Shown: in pieces, positions 47,630 to 57,680 of the stretch
How positions within the stretch are numbered: the first letter of the stretch is position 1
Layout of the letters: the number at the start of each line of letters is the position of its first letter
From: Couchioplanes caeruleus
Lineage (GTDB): Bacteria > Actinomycetota > Actinomycetes > Mycobacteriales > Micromonosporaceae
DNA length: 64,000 nucleotides
Assembly (NCBI RefSeq): GCF_023499255.1
Contig: NZ_CP092183.1
Coordinates: 7,501-71,500 of the forward strand
Direction of reading: 5' to 3'
Made by a program: the position numbers and the translations under genes
The notes under the pieces: generated by a model
The model's database searches: none
Told to the model about the DNA's origin: nothing
Seen by the model: only the letters and a program-made list of their open reading frames with translations

Positions 47630-48817
47630 ATGTTCGGAGACCGTGCACACCCGTTCGACGCCACCGAGTTCGAGGTCGAGTCGCGCGCCGAGTTCGACGT
47701 CCACCTCGCCAAGCGGTCGCTCGCGGGCCTGATCGTGCTGGGGCTGCGGCTCGACACCGATCCGCCGGACTTCACCGGCATCGACGTCTCCGGGACGTTC
47801 TTCGTCGGGTGCCAGTTCGCCGGCGCCGAGGTCGAGGTGGACCTGATCCGCCGCGGGGCCCACCTGATCCCGCCGTTCGACGAGCGGCCGTACCCGACGC
47901 ATCCGGCGCTGCTCTACACCGCCGAGGATCTGGCGGCCGGGTTCGCCGAGGGCGGCTTCGCCGGCATGTTCGACACCCGGATCTACCAGCACTTCCTCGA
48001 CCACGGTGGGGCGACGCCGGACCTGCGCGAGGCGATCGCGCAGCGGCTGCACGACGCGGGCATCGACAACGCGCTGGGCAAGGCGCTGACGGCGTGGCTG
48101 GCGGCGAACGGCAGCCACGGCGCGGTGGGGATCATGGGCGGGCACGCCGAGCCGCGGGGCTCTGAGGCGTACCGGATGGCCGCAACGCTGGCGCACCGCC
48201 TGGCCGCGGCCGGGCGACTGATCGTGACCGGCGGCGGCCCGGGCGTGATGGAGGCGGCGAACCTCGGCGCGTACTTCGCGACCCGGCCCGAGGCGGAGCT
48301 CGCCGAGGCGATCGACATGCTCGCGCCGGCGCCGGTGTTCCTCGATCACGACCCGTACACGGCGGCGGCGCTGGCCGTGCGGGAGCGTTTCCCGGCGCCG
48401 GTCGCCGGTGCGAACGACGTGGTGGGCCGGCTCACGCACGGCGGCCTGGCCCTGCCGACCTGGCTGTACGGGCACGAGCCGGCGAACCTCTTCGCGGGTC
48501 AGATCGGCAAGTACTTCTCCAACGCGGTCCGCGAGGACTCGATTTTGCGGCTGTCCCGAGGCGGCATCGTGTTCGCACCGGGTTGGGCGGGCACGGTGCA
48601 GGAGGTGTTCCAGGCGGCCACGAAGACCTTCTACCGTACGGACGGCCCGTCGGGCGCCTTCGTGTTCCTCGGGGTGGCGCACTGGGCGGAGCTGCCGGTG
48701 GAGGCCCTGCTGCGGCCGCTGCTGGCGAAGTCCCCGCACGGCGACCAGTCGGACCTGCTGGTGGTCACCGACTCGCTGGACGAGGCGATGGCCGCGCTGA
48801 GCGCCCCGGTCGGCTGA
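47630..48817 (+). CDS. LOG-family/Rossmann-fold nucleotide-binding protein, atypical
   Basis: This 395-residue protein has an N-terminal part of about 160 residues that is not in typical LOG proteins, followed by a LOG-like Rossmann domain: VGIMGGHAEPRGSEAY, LIVTGGGPGVMEAANLG and FAPGWAGTVQEVFQAA. The last motif corresponds to the PGGxGTxxE of cytokinin-activating phosphoribohydrolases, with the second Gly replaced by Trp. Nucleotide 5'-monophosphate hydrolysis is possible but not assured. The ATG at 47630 directly follows an in-frame GTG. Confidence 0.8.
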   Translation: MFGDRAHPFDATEFEVESRAEFDVHLAKRSLAGLIVLGLRLDTDPPDFTGIDVSGTFFVGCQFAGAEVEVDLIRRGAHLIPPFDERPYPTHPALLYTAEDLAAGFAEGGFAGMFDTRIYQHFLDHGGATPDLREAIAQRLHDAGIDNALGKALTAWLAANGSHGAVGIMGGHAEPRGSEAYRMAATLAHRLAAAGRLIVTGGGPGVMEAANLGAYFATRPEAELAEAIDMLAPAPVFLDHDPYTAAALAVRERFPAPVAGANDVVGRLTHGGLALPTWLYGHEPANLFAGQIGKYFSNAVREDSILRLSRGGIVFAPGWAGTVQEVFQAATKTFYRTDGPSGAFVFLGVAHWAELPVEALLRPLLAKSPHGDQSDLLVVTDSLDEAMAALSAPVG

Positions 48818-48849
48818 CAGCGCCGGCACCGGTCCCGCACACTGCGGTC

Positions 48850-49119
48850 ATGGCGATGATCCTGTTCCTGGTGTTCCTGCTGGTGGTGGTCGCGGTGGCC
48901 GCGGCCGGCGCGCGCCGGAGCGGTGACCGGTCCCGGCGGGTGCACGGTGGCGGCTGGGGCGGCGGGACCGTGGGCGATGCCGCCTACGACGCGGGGCCGG
49001 CCGGCTACGGGCACCACGGCCACCACCACGGCCACGACGGCGGCGGGTGGGGCGGCGACGGCGGTTCGTGGGGCGGCGACAGCGGGGGTGGCGACGGCGG
49101 CGGTGGTGGCGGCGACTGA
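48850..49119 (+). CDS. Small single-span membrane protein with Gly/His-rich tail
   Basis: This 89-residue protein has one N-terminal span (MILFLVFLLVVVAVAAAGA) followed by a basic stop (RRSGDRSRR) and a low-complexity tail with GYGHHGHHHGHDGGGWGG and GGGDGGGGGG. The His cluster could bind metal ions. No family is recognised. The ATG at 48850 follows the LOG-like gene by 32 bases. Similar tails occur on many actinobacterial membrane proteins. Confidence 0.6.
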   Translation: MAMILFLVFLLVVVAVAAAGARRSGDRSRRVHGGGWGGGTVGDAAYDAGPAGYGHHGHHHGHDGGGWGGDGGSWGGDSGGGDGGGGGGD

Positions 49120-49124
49120 GCCGC

Positions 49125-49655
49125 TCAGGCGACGTGGACGCGGCGCCAGCTGGTGACCGGGAGCTCCATCTCCGGCACGTCGGTCAGGCCGTTCTCGTCC
49201 ATCGCGTTGTAGATCGCCAGGCGGGCGCCGTCGAAGAGGAACTCGACCGCGTGCAGGAAGCCCGAGTGCCACTTCGCCGGCGTCGTACGCTCGATGATGT
49301 TGACCTCGCGCAGGATCCGGCCGCGGGCGTTGCGCAGCGCCGCGTGCGGATCGGCGCGCCAGTCCAGCTGGATGCCGGTCGCGTACCAGTCGATGGGCGC
49401 GGTCATGTCCACCTGGTCCCAGGTGATGGCGCACTCGTCGAACTTGCGGTGGGTGATCTCGACGTTGGTCCCGCCGAAGCCCAGGATCACCGGCCCGTCG
49501 GCGAACCAGCCGCGCTCGGACATGTCCCACATGAGCCAGCCGTGCAGCAGCTTGGTGCCGATGAGCCGGGTGAACCGTGCTCTGTGGACGGCGGCGAGCG
49601 CGACGGCGTCGTGGTGCCATTCCGGGTCGTAACCCTCGATGCCGAGCAAGATCAC
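49125..49655 (-). CDS. Conserved-looking protein of unknown function
   Basis: This 176-residue soluble protein is rich in Trp (LLHGWLMWDMSERGWF, TWDQVDM, IDWYATGIQLDW) with no known motif. It reads as a compact beta-rich domain. The GTG at 49655 is the longest start; a TTG two codons later (49649) has GGAGG at a better 8-base distance and may be the real one. It lies downstream of fba on the same strand, beyond a hairpin. Confidence 0.75.
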   Translation of the reverse strand: MILLGIEGYDPEWHHDAVALAAVHRARFTRLIGTKLLHGWLMWDMSERGWFADGPVILGFGGTNVEITHRKFDECAITWDQVDMTAPIDWYATGIQLDWRADPHAALRNARGRILREVNIIERTTPAKWHSGFLHAVEFLFDGARLAIYNAMDENGLTDVPEMELPVTSWRRVHVA

Positions 49656-49717
49656 CGCCTCCGTGAACAGCAGACGACGATGGTACCCACGGCCGAGCGG
49701 GACCCTGCAACACGAGA

Positions 49718-49749
49718 GCGGCCGGCCCCCACGAATGGGGACCGGCCGC
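49718..49749 (-). terminator. Terminator hairpin after fba
   Basis: GCGGCCGG-C-CCCC pairs with GGGG-A-CCGGCCGC around ACGAAT. It lies nine bases after the fba stop. There is no T run, as is common in actinobacterial terminators. Confidence 0.7.
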
Positions 49750-49757
49750 CGACGTGC

Positions 49758-50783
<1,026 letters not shown>

Positions 50784-50952
50784 CGGTGCGCTCCTTGATT
50801 CTCTGGCATGAAGAGGGCAGGACCGCGCTGTCCTCCATCAGGCAGTATTCCGCAGCCGCGGGCGCCGGTGGTAATCACCCCGGTTTACGTACCGTCACGG
50901 CGGGGGACGGGGCACCATTGATGCTGCCCCTGACGGTGGAAGGGAGTTCGTC

Positions 50953-51144
50953 ATGACGTACCCCGGGAACGACATCGACCTGGAGACCCCCGAGGTGGAT
51001 GCGGCCGAGCAGGCCAGGGACGCGGCGCCGGCCTGGCTGGACGAGGACACCGAGGAGGCCGAGGCGCCGGAGGCGATCGAGGTCTCCGAGTGGGACCGGC
51101 AGGAACAGAGCCGCGTCGTCGAGATGGAGGACGACTACCGGTAA
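50953..51144 (+). CDS. Small acidic conserved protein
   Basis: This 63-residue protein is very acidic (LETPEVDAAEQARD, WLDEDTEEAEAPEAIEVSEWD, ending EMEDDYR) and probably unstructured. The ATG at 50953 follows GGGAG at seven bases. No function is known. It lies 43 bases before hen1 on the same strand and could share its transcript. Confidence 0.75.
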   Translation: MTYPGNDIDLETPEVDAAEQARDAAPAWLDEDTEEAEAPEAIEVSEWDRQEQSRVVEMEDDYR

Positions 51145-51186
51145 TTTGCGTCGCGGCGGTGTGCGCGTCGCTGCGATCATCGGTCG

Positions 51187-52611
51187 GTGCTGCTCACTCT
51201 GACGACCACCCACCGGCCGGCGACCGACCTCGGTTACCTGCTGGTCAAGCACCCGGCGAAGGTGCACGCCTTCGACGTGCCGACGGGTACGGCGTACGTG
51301 CTCTTCCCCGAGGCGGCCGACGAGCGGTGCACGGCGGCGCTGCTGCTGGACGTGGATCCGCAGCGGCTGGCCGCCGGCCGGGGTGGTCGCCGGCAGCAGG
51401 CGGCGCCCGAGTCGTTCGCGCTCGGGCAGTACGTCAACGACCGCCCGTACGCGGCTTCCAGCCTGCTGGCCGGCGCGCTCGCCAAGGTCTTCCGCAGCGC
51501 GCTCCGCGGTGAGTCGAGGGACCGCCCGGAGCTGGCCGGCGCGGCGATCCCGCTGGAGATCCGCGTGCCGGTACTGCGCTGCAAGGGCGACGCCGCGGCG
51601 CTGTTCGAGCCGCTGGGCTGGCACGTGACGGTCACGCCGATCCCGCTGGACAAGGTGCCCGAGGGCCATCCGCTGGCCGGGGACAGCCCGTACGCGGATC
51701 TCACGCTGACCGGGACCCTGCGCCTGGCCGACGCGCTCAACCACCTGTACGTGCTCCTGCCCGTCCTCGACGACGCCAAGCACTACTGGGTCGCGCCGGA
51801 CGAGATCGACAAGCTGCTGCGCGCGGGCGAGGGCTGGCTGGCCGCCCATCCGGAGAAGGTGCTGATCACCCGTCGCTATCTGGCGCACCGCCGGTCACTG
51901 GCCGCGAGCGCGCTGGAGCTGCTGGACCGGGACGACCCCGACACCGTGGACGCGCCCGCCGACACGGCCGCCGACGAGGACGCCGAGCTGCCCGCCGTAC
52001 GCCGGCAGTCGCTCGCCGAGCAGCGCCGCGACGCGGTGCTGGCCGCGCTGGCCGGATCCGGTGCGACCCGGGTGCTCGACCTCGGCTGCGGCGGCGGTGC
52101 GTTGCTGAGCGCGTTGATCAAGGACAAGCGCTACACCGCGATCGTCGGTACGGACGTCTCCGCGCGCGCCCTGGACCTGGCCCACAAGCGCCTGCGCCTG
52201 GATCAGCTCCCGGAACGCCAGCGCGATCGGGTGACGCTGTGGCAGTCGGCCCTCACGTATCGCGACGACCGGCTGAAGGGGTACGACGCCGCCGTGCTGA
52301 TGGAGGTGATCGAGCACCTGGACCCCCCGCGGCTGCCCGCGCTCGAGGCCTCGGTCTTCGGGCACGCCCACCCGGCGACGGTCATCGCGACCACGCCGAA
52401 CGCCGAGTACAACGTGCTGTACGAGGGCCTGGCCGGCATGCGGCACAGCGACCACCGCTTCGAGTGGACACGCGCCGAGTTCGCCGAGTGGGCGCAGAAG
52501 ACCGCGGCGGCGCACGGGTACGACGTGGCGCTCTCCGGCGTGGGCGAGCCCGACGAGACCCACGGAACCCCCACCCAGATGGCCGTCTTCACCAGGAAGG
52601 ACCCGGCATGA
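51187..52611 (+). CDS. hen1: RNA 3'-terminal ribose 2'-O-methyltransferase Hen1
   Basis: This 474-residue bacterial Hen1 has an N-terminal Hen1-specific region (about 1-245, starting LLTLTTTHRPATDLGYLLVK) and a C-terminal SAM methyltransferase with RVLDLGCGGGALLSAL near residue 297. The metal-binding MEVIEHLDPPRL and RHSDHRFEWTRAEF supply the Glu and His ligands. It 2'-O-methylates the break site during repair by Pnkp, so the RNA cannot be cut there again. The GTG is at 51187. It overlaps pnkp by four bases. Confidence 0.96.
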   Translation: MLLTLTTTHRPATDLGYLLVKHPAKVHAFDVPTGTAYVLFPEAADERCTAALLLDVDPQRLAAGRGGRRQQAAPESFALGQYVNDRPYAASSLLAGALAKVFRSALRGESRDRPELAGAAIPLEIRVPVLRCKGDAAALFEPLGWHVTVTPIPLDKVPEGHPLAGDSPYADLTLTGTLRLADALNHLYVLLPVLDDAKHYWVAPDEIDKLLRAGEGWLAAHPEKVLITRRYLAHRRSLAASALELLDRDDPDTVDAPADTAADEDAELPAVRRQSLAEQRRDAVLAALAGSGATRVLDLGCGGGALLSALIKDKRYTAIVGTDVSARALDLAHKRLRLDQLPERQRDRVTLWQSALTYRDDRLKGYDAAVLMEVIEHLDPPRLPALEASVFGHAHPATVIATTPNAEYNVLYEGLAGMRHSDHRFEWTRAEFAEWAQKTAAAHGYDVALSGVGEPDETHGTPTQMAVFTRKDPA

Positions 52612-55172
52612 CGGACCGCACCGAACGTTTCCTGCCGGCGGCCGGCCACGACCTGGACCGTGAGGGCAGGGAGGGCATGCCCATCAAGCACAGCGTGACC
52701 GAGATCGACATCCCGGAGCTGGCCCTCGTCGCGCTCGTCGGCGTCTCGGGATCCGGCAAGTCCACCTTCGCGCGCACCCACTTCGCGCCCACGCAGGTGC
52801 TCTCCTCCGACTACTTCCGCGGCCTGGTCGCCGACGACGAGAACGACCAGTCGGCATCCTCGGACGCCTTCGACGTGCTGCACTACGTGGCCGCCAAGCG
52901 GCTCAGGGCCGGCCGGCTCACGGTCGTCGACGCCACCAACCTACAGCCGCACGCGCGCGCCGGGCTGGTCAAGGTCGCCCGGGAGCACGACGTGCTGCCG
53001 GTCGCGGTGGTCCTGGACGTGCCGGAGGCGCTGGCCTGGGAGCGTACGCAGGCCCGCGAGGACCGTACGTTCGGCCGCCAGGTCCTGACCCGGATGCAGC
53101 GCGACCTGCGCCGCTCGCTGGGGCAGCTGACCCGTGAGGGCTTCCGCAAGGTGCACGTCCTGCGCGGCGTGGACGAGATCGCCGCCGCGACGATCCGCTA
53201 CGAGAAGCTGTTCAACGACAAGCGGGAGCTCACCGGGCCGTTCGACATCATCGGCGACGTGCACGGCTGCCACGCGGAGCTGGTCGCCCTGCTGATGAAG
53301 CTCGGGTACGCCGTGACCCGCGACAACGCCGTGCACCCGGAGGGACGTACGGCGGTCTTCGTCGGCGACCTGGTCGACCGCGGCCCGGACTCCCCCGGCG
53401 TCCTGCGCCTGGTCATGGGCATGGTCGCCGCCGGTACGGCGCTCTGCGTGCCGGGCAACCACGAGCAGAAGCTCGCACGCAAGCTGAACGGCCGCAACGT
53501 CCAGCTCACCCACGGGCTGCCGGAGACGCTGGCGCAGCTCGACGCCGAGCCGCCGGAGTTCGTGGCCGACGTGCGCGCCTTCATCGAGGGCCTGGTCAGC
53601 CACTACGTGCTCGACGGCGGCCGGCTCGTGGTCGCGCACGCGGGGCTCAAGGAGGCGTACCACGGGCGGGCCTCGGGCCGGGTGCGCTCGTTCGCGCTCT
53701 ACGGCGAGACCACGGGCGAGACCGACGAGTACGGCCTCCCGGTCCGCTACCCCTGGGCGCGCGACTACCGGGGTACGGCCGCAGTCGTGTACGGCCACAC
53801 CCCCACGCCGGAGCCGGAGTGGATCAACAACACGATCTGCCTCGACACCGGGTGCGTGTTCGGCGGCAAGCTGACCGCGCTGCGCTGGCCGTCGCGCGAG
53901 CTCGTCTCCGTCCCGGCGGCGCGGGAGTACTACGCCCCCGCCCGCCCGCTCGTGGCGGTCTCCACCAGGCCCGACGAGGGCCTGGACCTCGCGGACGTGA
54001 CCGGCCGGCGGCACCTCGACTACGGGTACGGCCGGACGACGGTAGCCGCGGAGAACGCCGCCGCGGCGCTGGAGGTGATGAGCCGCTTCGCGCTGGCCCC
54101 GGAGACGCTGGTGTGGCTGCCGCCGACCATGGCGCCGTGCTCGACGGCCACGGTCGAGGGTTACCTCGAGCACCCCTCCACGGCGTTCGCTGACCTGCGG
54201 GCGGCCGGCGTCGGCACGGTCGTGTGCGAGGAGAAGCACATGGGCTCCCGTGCGGTCGTCCGCGTCTCACGGGACGGCGCCGGGGATGCCGTCTGGACGC
54301 GTACGGGCCGGCCGTTCTTCGACGCCGCCCGTAACACCGCGCTGCTGGACAAGGTGCGGGCGGCCGCCGTACGGGCCGGCGTGCTCGACGACGGGTGGCT
54401 GCTGCTCGACACCGAGCTGCTGCCCTGGTCGGCCAAGGCGGGCGGGCTGATCCGCGAGCGGTACGCGGGCGTCGGCGCCGCCGGGCGAGCCGCGCTGCCG
54501 GCTGCGCTGTCGGTGCTGGACGATGTCGCCGCGCGGGGGCTCGACGTGGCCGAGCTGCGGGAGCGGATCGAGCTGCGGTCGGCCGAGATCGACGCGTACT
54601 CGGCGGCCTACCGGGCGTACGTCCGGCCGGTCGACGGGCTCACCGGCGTGACGCTGGCGCCGTTCGCCGTGCTCGCCGCGCCGGGCGTGAGCTTCAAGGA
54701 CAAGGACCACGGCTGGCACCTCGACATCGCGGACCGGCTCGTCGCGGCCGATCCGGAGCTGTTCACGCGTACGCGGCGGATCGTCGTGACCCTCGGCGAC
54801 GCCGCCTCCGAGCGGGATGCGACCGACTGGTGGCTCGACCTCACCGCCTCGGGGGGCGAGGGCATGGTCGTCAAGCCGTACGCCGGCCTCGGCGCGACCG
54901 ACGCCAAGGGGCGACTGGTGCAGCCGGGCGTCAAGTGCCGGGGACGGGAGTACCTCCGGATCATCTACGGCCCGGAGTACACCCGTCCCGAGCAGCTGGA
55001 TCGGCTCCGGCAGCGGCAGCTGGGGCGCAAGCGTGGCCTTGCCCTCCGTGAGCACGGCCTGGGCCTGGCAGCGCTGGACCGGCTGGCCGAGGGCGCGCCG
55101 CTGTGGCGCATCCACGAGCTGGTGTTCGCCATCCTCGCGGCCGAATCGGAGCCGGTCGATCCGCGCCTGTAA
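52608..55172 (+). CDS. pnkp: RNA-repair polynucleotide kinase-phosphatase-ligase Pnkp
   Basis: This 854-residue protein carries three enzyme domains. The 5' kinase has P-loop VGVSGSGKST (near residue 45). The calcineurin-like 2',3'-phosphatase shows GDVHGC (near 217), GDLVDRGPDS and PGNHEQK. The ligase part has the nucleophile Lys543 in CEEKHMGSRAV. Known Pnkp heals both ends of RNA cut by ribotoxins and seals them with Hen1, whose gene overlaps by ATGA. The length matches the family. Confidence 0.97.
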   Translation: MTDRTERFLPAAGHDLDREGREGMPIKHSVTEIDIPELALVALVGVSGSGKSTFARTHFAPTQVLSSDYFRGLVADDENDQSASSDAFDVLHYVAAKRLRAGRLTVVDATNLQPHARAGLVKVAREHDVLPVAVVLDVPEALAWERTQAREDRTFGRQVLTRMQRDLRRSLGQLTREGFRKVHVLRGVDEIAAATIRYEKLFNDKRELTGPFDIIGDVHGCHAELVALLMKLGYAVTRDNAVHPEGRTAVFVGDLVDRGPDSPGVLRLVMGMVAAGTALCVPGNHEQKLARKLNGRNVQLTHGLPETLAQLDAEPPEFVADVRAFIEGLVSHYVLDGGRLVVAHAGLKEAYHGRASGRVRSFALYGETTGETDEYGLPVRYPWARDYRGTAAVVYGHTPTPEPEWINNTICLDTGCVFGGKLTALRWPSRELVSVPAAREYYAPARPLVAVSTRPDEGLDLADVTGRRHLDYGYGRTTVAAENAAAALEVMSRFALAPETLVWLPPTMAPCSTATVEGYLEHPSTAFADLRAAGVGTVVCEEKHMGSRAVVRVSRDGAGDAVWTRTGRPFFDAARNTALLDKVRAAAVRAGVLDDGWLLLDTELLPWSAKAGGLIRERYAGVGAAGRAALPAALSVLDDVAARGLDVAELRERIELRSAEIDAYSAAYRAYVRPVDGLTGVTLAPFAVLAAPGVSFKDKDHGWHLDIADRLVAADPELFTRTRRIVVTLGDAASERDATDWWLDLTASGGEGMVVKPYAGLGATDAKGRLVQPGVKCRGREYLRIIYGPEYTRPEQLDRLRQRQLGRKRGLALREHGLGLAALDRLAEGAPLWRIHELVFAILAAESEPVDPRL

Positions 55173-55226
55173 TACACAGCATTCATACAGGCACCCCCCG
55201 AGCGTGGGCCGGTACCCTTCCATGTC

Positions 55227-56069
55227 GTGACCTACCGTGCGCTGACCGAACAGCTCGCCCTGAACCCGATGGACCCGAAGGATCTGCTGCACACCTTCGG
55301 GCTCATCGGCGTCTGGGTGATTCTCTTCGCGGAGACCGGCCTGCTGGTCGGCTTCTTCTTCCCCGGAGACTCCCTGCTGTTCCTGGCCGGCGTCGCCGCG
55401 TCCCCGGTCGCCGACTCGATCTTCGGCGACGGCACCCGCATCTCGATCACGGGTCTGCTGATCGGGGCGCCGCTCTGCGCGATCATCGGCGCCCAGCTGG
55501 GTCACCTCCTCGGCGCCAAGTACGGCCGGCGCATGTTCGAACGCCCGGACAGCAAGCTGTTCAAGCGCGAGTACGTCGAGAAGGCCGAGTACTACTTCGA
55601 GAAGTTCGGTCCGGCGAAGGCGGTGGTTCTCGCCCGCTTCATCCCGATCGTCCGGACGTTCCTCAACCCGGTGGCCGGCACGCTCGGCATGCCCGCCCGC
55701 AAGTTCCTCATCTGGAACATCGTCGGCGCGATCCTGTGGTGCGACGGCGTGATCCTGGTCGGCTACCTGCTGGCCCGGAAGATCTACGAGACCATCGGCG
55801 ACAAGATCGACCACTACATCCTGCCGGTCGTCGCCCTCATCGTGCTGATCTCGGTGCTGCCGATCCTCATCGAGATCCTCCGCGAGCGGCGGGCCAAGAA
55901 GCGGGGCATCACGCCCGGCAAGGGCTCCGGCGCGCCGATGGAGGACCCGGGACCGGCCACGGCGATCGGCGTGGTCGCGGCCGCGACGGTGGCGGGCATC
56001 GCCGAGGAGTTCGCCGACCGCGACGACGAGGACGACCACCGCCACCACCGGCCGCGTCACTCGGCCTGA
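55227..56069 (+). CDS. DedA-family membrane protein
   Basis: This 280-residue DedA/SNARE-associated protein has about five spans. The family marks are ETGLLVGFFFPGDSLLF, GAQLGHLLGAKYGRR, and ARFIPIVRTFLNPVAGTLGM with the re-entrant Arg/Pro motif. DedA proteins help recycle undecaprenyl phosphate or move phospholipids across the membrane. The C-terminal 50 residues are cytoplasmic, acidic, then His-rich (DDHRHHRPRH). The GTG is at 55227, possibly leaderless; an ATG at 55269 is also in frame. Confidence 0.9.
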   Translation: MTYRALTEQLALNPMDPKDLLHTFGLIGVWVILFAETGLLVGFFFPGDSLLFLAGVAASPVADSIFGDGTRISITGLLIGAPLCAIIGAQLGHLLGAKYGRRMFERPDSKLFKREYVEKAEYYFEKFGPAKAVVLARFIPIVRTFLNPVAGTLGMPARKFLIWNIVGAILWCDGVILVGYLLARKIYETIGDKIDHYILPVVALIVLISVLPILIEILRERRAKKRGITPGKGSGAPMEDPGPATAIGVVAAATVAGIAEEFADRDDEDDHRHHRPRHSA

Positions 56070-56234
56070 CGATCCCCCGCCCGGCCCGCCGGGTTTCTCC
56101 CCCAGCTTGACGATCCCGCCGCCCGGCCCGGGCGGCGCTGCGGCCGCCCCATCGGCCCTGCGCTCAAGCCCGACGACCCTGCGCTCAGACCCGGCGGCCC
56201 TGCGCCCAGGCCAGGCCAGGCGACGCGGCGTCCG

Positions 56235-56915
56235 TCACACGGAGACCGGCGCAGGGCCGGCCAGGCGGTCCAGGAACTGCTCCGGCACCTCGCGCAGATT
56301 GTCGAGGCGGCCCAGCGTCAGCGCCCGATAGGTGAGCTGCGCGGCCTCCTCGAGGTTCCGCGCGCGTTTGTGCGCCAGCTCGACGCTGTCGGCGAGCACG
56401 ACGCAGCCGTGCTGGCTGAGCACCAGGCAGTTCGTACCGTCCGCCGCCATGGCCGCGGTCAGCGCCGCGACCTCCGTGCTGCCGGGCATCCGGAACGGCA
56501 CGGTCGAGACCCGGCGCAGGTAGTACGCGTGGTCCGTGGTGATGATGCGGATGTGCTCGCCCAGGGCGTCGAGCAGCAGCGCGGTCTGCGGGTGCAGGTG
56601 GACGATCGCCTTCACGTCCGGCCTGGTCCGGTAGATCGCCAGGTGCAGCGCGATCTCACTGGTCGGCTCGACCCGCGGCGCGGGCAACCCCCCGCCGCCC
56701 AGCGACGCCGGCGCGCCGTCGAAGATCCGGATCGCCGCGAAGGAGTTGCGGCTCAGCCGCTCCAGCCAGGCGCCGCTCGCCGTGACCCAGCACGCGTCCT
56801 CGTCCGGGATGCGGGCGGAGAGGTTCCCGCCCGAGCCGCAGACCAGGCCGGCCTGGACCACGTCGTAACCCACGTGCGCGAGCTGGTCGCGCAGATCACC
56901 GGACACGTAGTTCAA
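56235..56915 (-). CDS. Class II aldolase/adducin-family protein
   Basis: This 226-residue protein of the fuculose/ribulose-phosphate aldolase group has GSGGNLSARIP at the phosphate site, PTSEIALHLAIY, zinc ligands in VHLHPQTAL and SQHGCVVLA, and the acidic PTSE Glu. It may cleave or epimerise a sugar phosphate; the substrate is not readable. The start is a TTG at 56915 with GAGGAG seven bases upstream, which makes this rare start credible. Confidence 0.88.
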   Translation of the reverse strand: MNYVSGDLRDQLAHVGYDVVQAGLVCGSGGNLSARIPDEDACWVTASGAWLERLSRNSFAAIRIFDGAPASLGGGGLPAPRVEPTSEIALHLAIYRTRPDVKAIVHLHPQTALLLDALGEHIRIITTDHAYYLRRVSTVPFRMPGSTEVAALTAAMAADGTNCLVLSQHGCVVLADSVELAHKRARNLEEAAQLTYRALTLGRLDNLREVPEQFLDRLAGPAPVSV

Positions 56916-57245
56916 GAGTCGCTCCTCGGGTCCCGGGGGTGGATCCTGATGGAGGTGTCCCGCCTGGCGTCACGTCAGCTTCGGTGACGCCAGGCACCTT
57001 CCCGCCGAAGCGGGCGTCCCGTCACCCGCGCTCATCCGCGCGGGCCCTGCCGTTCACCCGCTTCGCACGGGTCTCACGTCGCACCGCGCCTGTCGCGCGG
57101 GTCCTGCTTCACCGACCGGTTGGGGCGGGCCTGCCCGTGGCCCGCCCGGTCTCCAGCGGGCTTCTTGTGCACCCGGCCCGAGGACCGAAACGGTGCTGCG
57201 GCTCCCGGACGGGCCGGGTGCCGTTCCTCCTGACCTACGCCTGTC
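56916..57245. other. Hairpin-rich spacer between arsR and the aldolase gene
   Basis: A perfect 12-bp inverted repeat, GCCTGGCGTCAC with GTGACGCCAGGC (10-base loop), lies at 56962-56995. A second stem, GGGCGGGCC with GGCCCGCCC, lies near 57125-57147. The stretch also repeats the element CGCGCGGG(C/T)CCTGC (near 57037 and 57094). No gene is supported. The first stem could end the arsR transcript or act as an operator for the aldolase gene. Confidence 0.5.
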
Positions 57246-57623
57246 TCAGCGCGCCTTCTTGGTCGCGCGCTTGCGCGGCGGGGTGAGCAGGTCCGCGATC
57301 GTCGCGATCGCCGTCGGGACCAGGCGGTAGTACGCCCACACGCCCCGCTTCTCCCGCTCCAGCAGCCCAGCCTCCGTGAGGATCCGCAGGTGGTGGCTCA
57401 CCGTCGGTTGCGACAGCCCGAGCGGCGCGGTGAGGTCGCAGACACACGCCTCGCCGTCCGTCGCGGACTGGATCAGGCTGAGCAGCCGGAGCCGGGCCGG
57501 GTCCGCGAGTGCCTTCAGCACCCCGGCCAGCCGCTCGGCGTCGGCACGTTCAATAGGCTCGCCGGCCAGCGGCGAGATCTGAGGCATTGTCATTTCCGCC
57601 AACGCAGTTCCCACGATCTCCAT
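57246..57623 (-). CDS. ArsR-family metal-sensing repressor
   Basis: This 125-residue winged-helix protein has DNA-reading helix LGLSQPTVSHHLRILTEAGL and the metal motif ACVCDLTAPL, the CVCDL type that binds arsenite or soft metals in ArsR relatives. KALADPARLRLLSLI is the usual lead-in. The ATG at 57623 is the longest start; ATG 57593 is another. No arsenic or metal efflux gene is adjacent in the window. The C-terminus is very basic (PPRKRATKKAR). Confidence 0.9.
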   Translation of the reverse strand: MEIVGTALAEMTMPQISPLAGEPIERADAERLAGVLKALADPARLRLLSLIQSATDGEACVCDLTAPLGLSQPTVSHHLRILTEAGLLEREKRGVWAYYRLVPTAIATIADLLTPPRKRATKKAR

Positions 57624-57646
57624 CCTTCCACCAACTGCATCGATTC

Positions 57647-57664
57647 TCCTGCATGTGCGCAGGA
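57647..57664. promoter_or_regulatory. Possible ArsR operator
   Basis: TCCTGC and GCAGGA form an inverted repeat around ATGTGC, 23 bases upstream of the arsR start. ArsR proteins commonly bind such a site over their own promoter. The role is inference. Confidence 0.35.
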
Positions 57665-57680
57665 ACGAACCGGCTGACTT

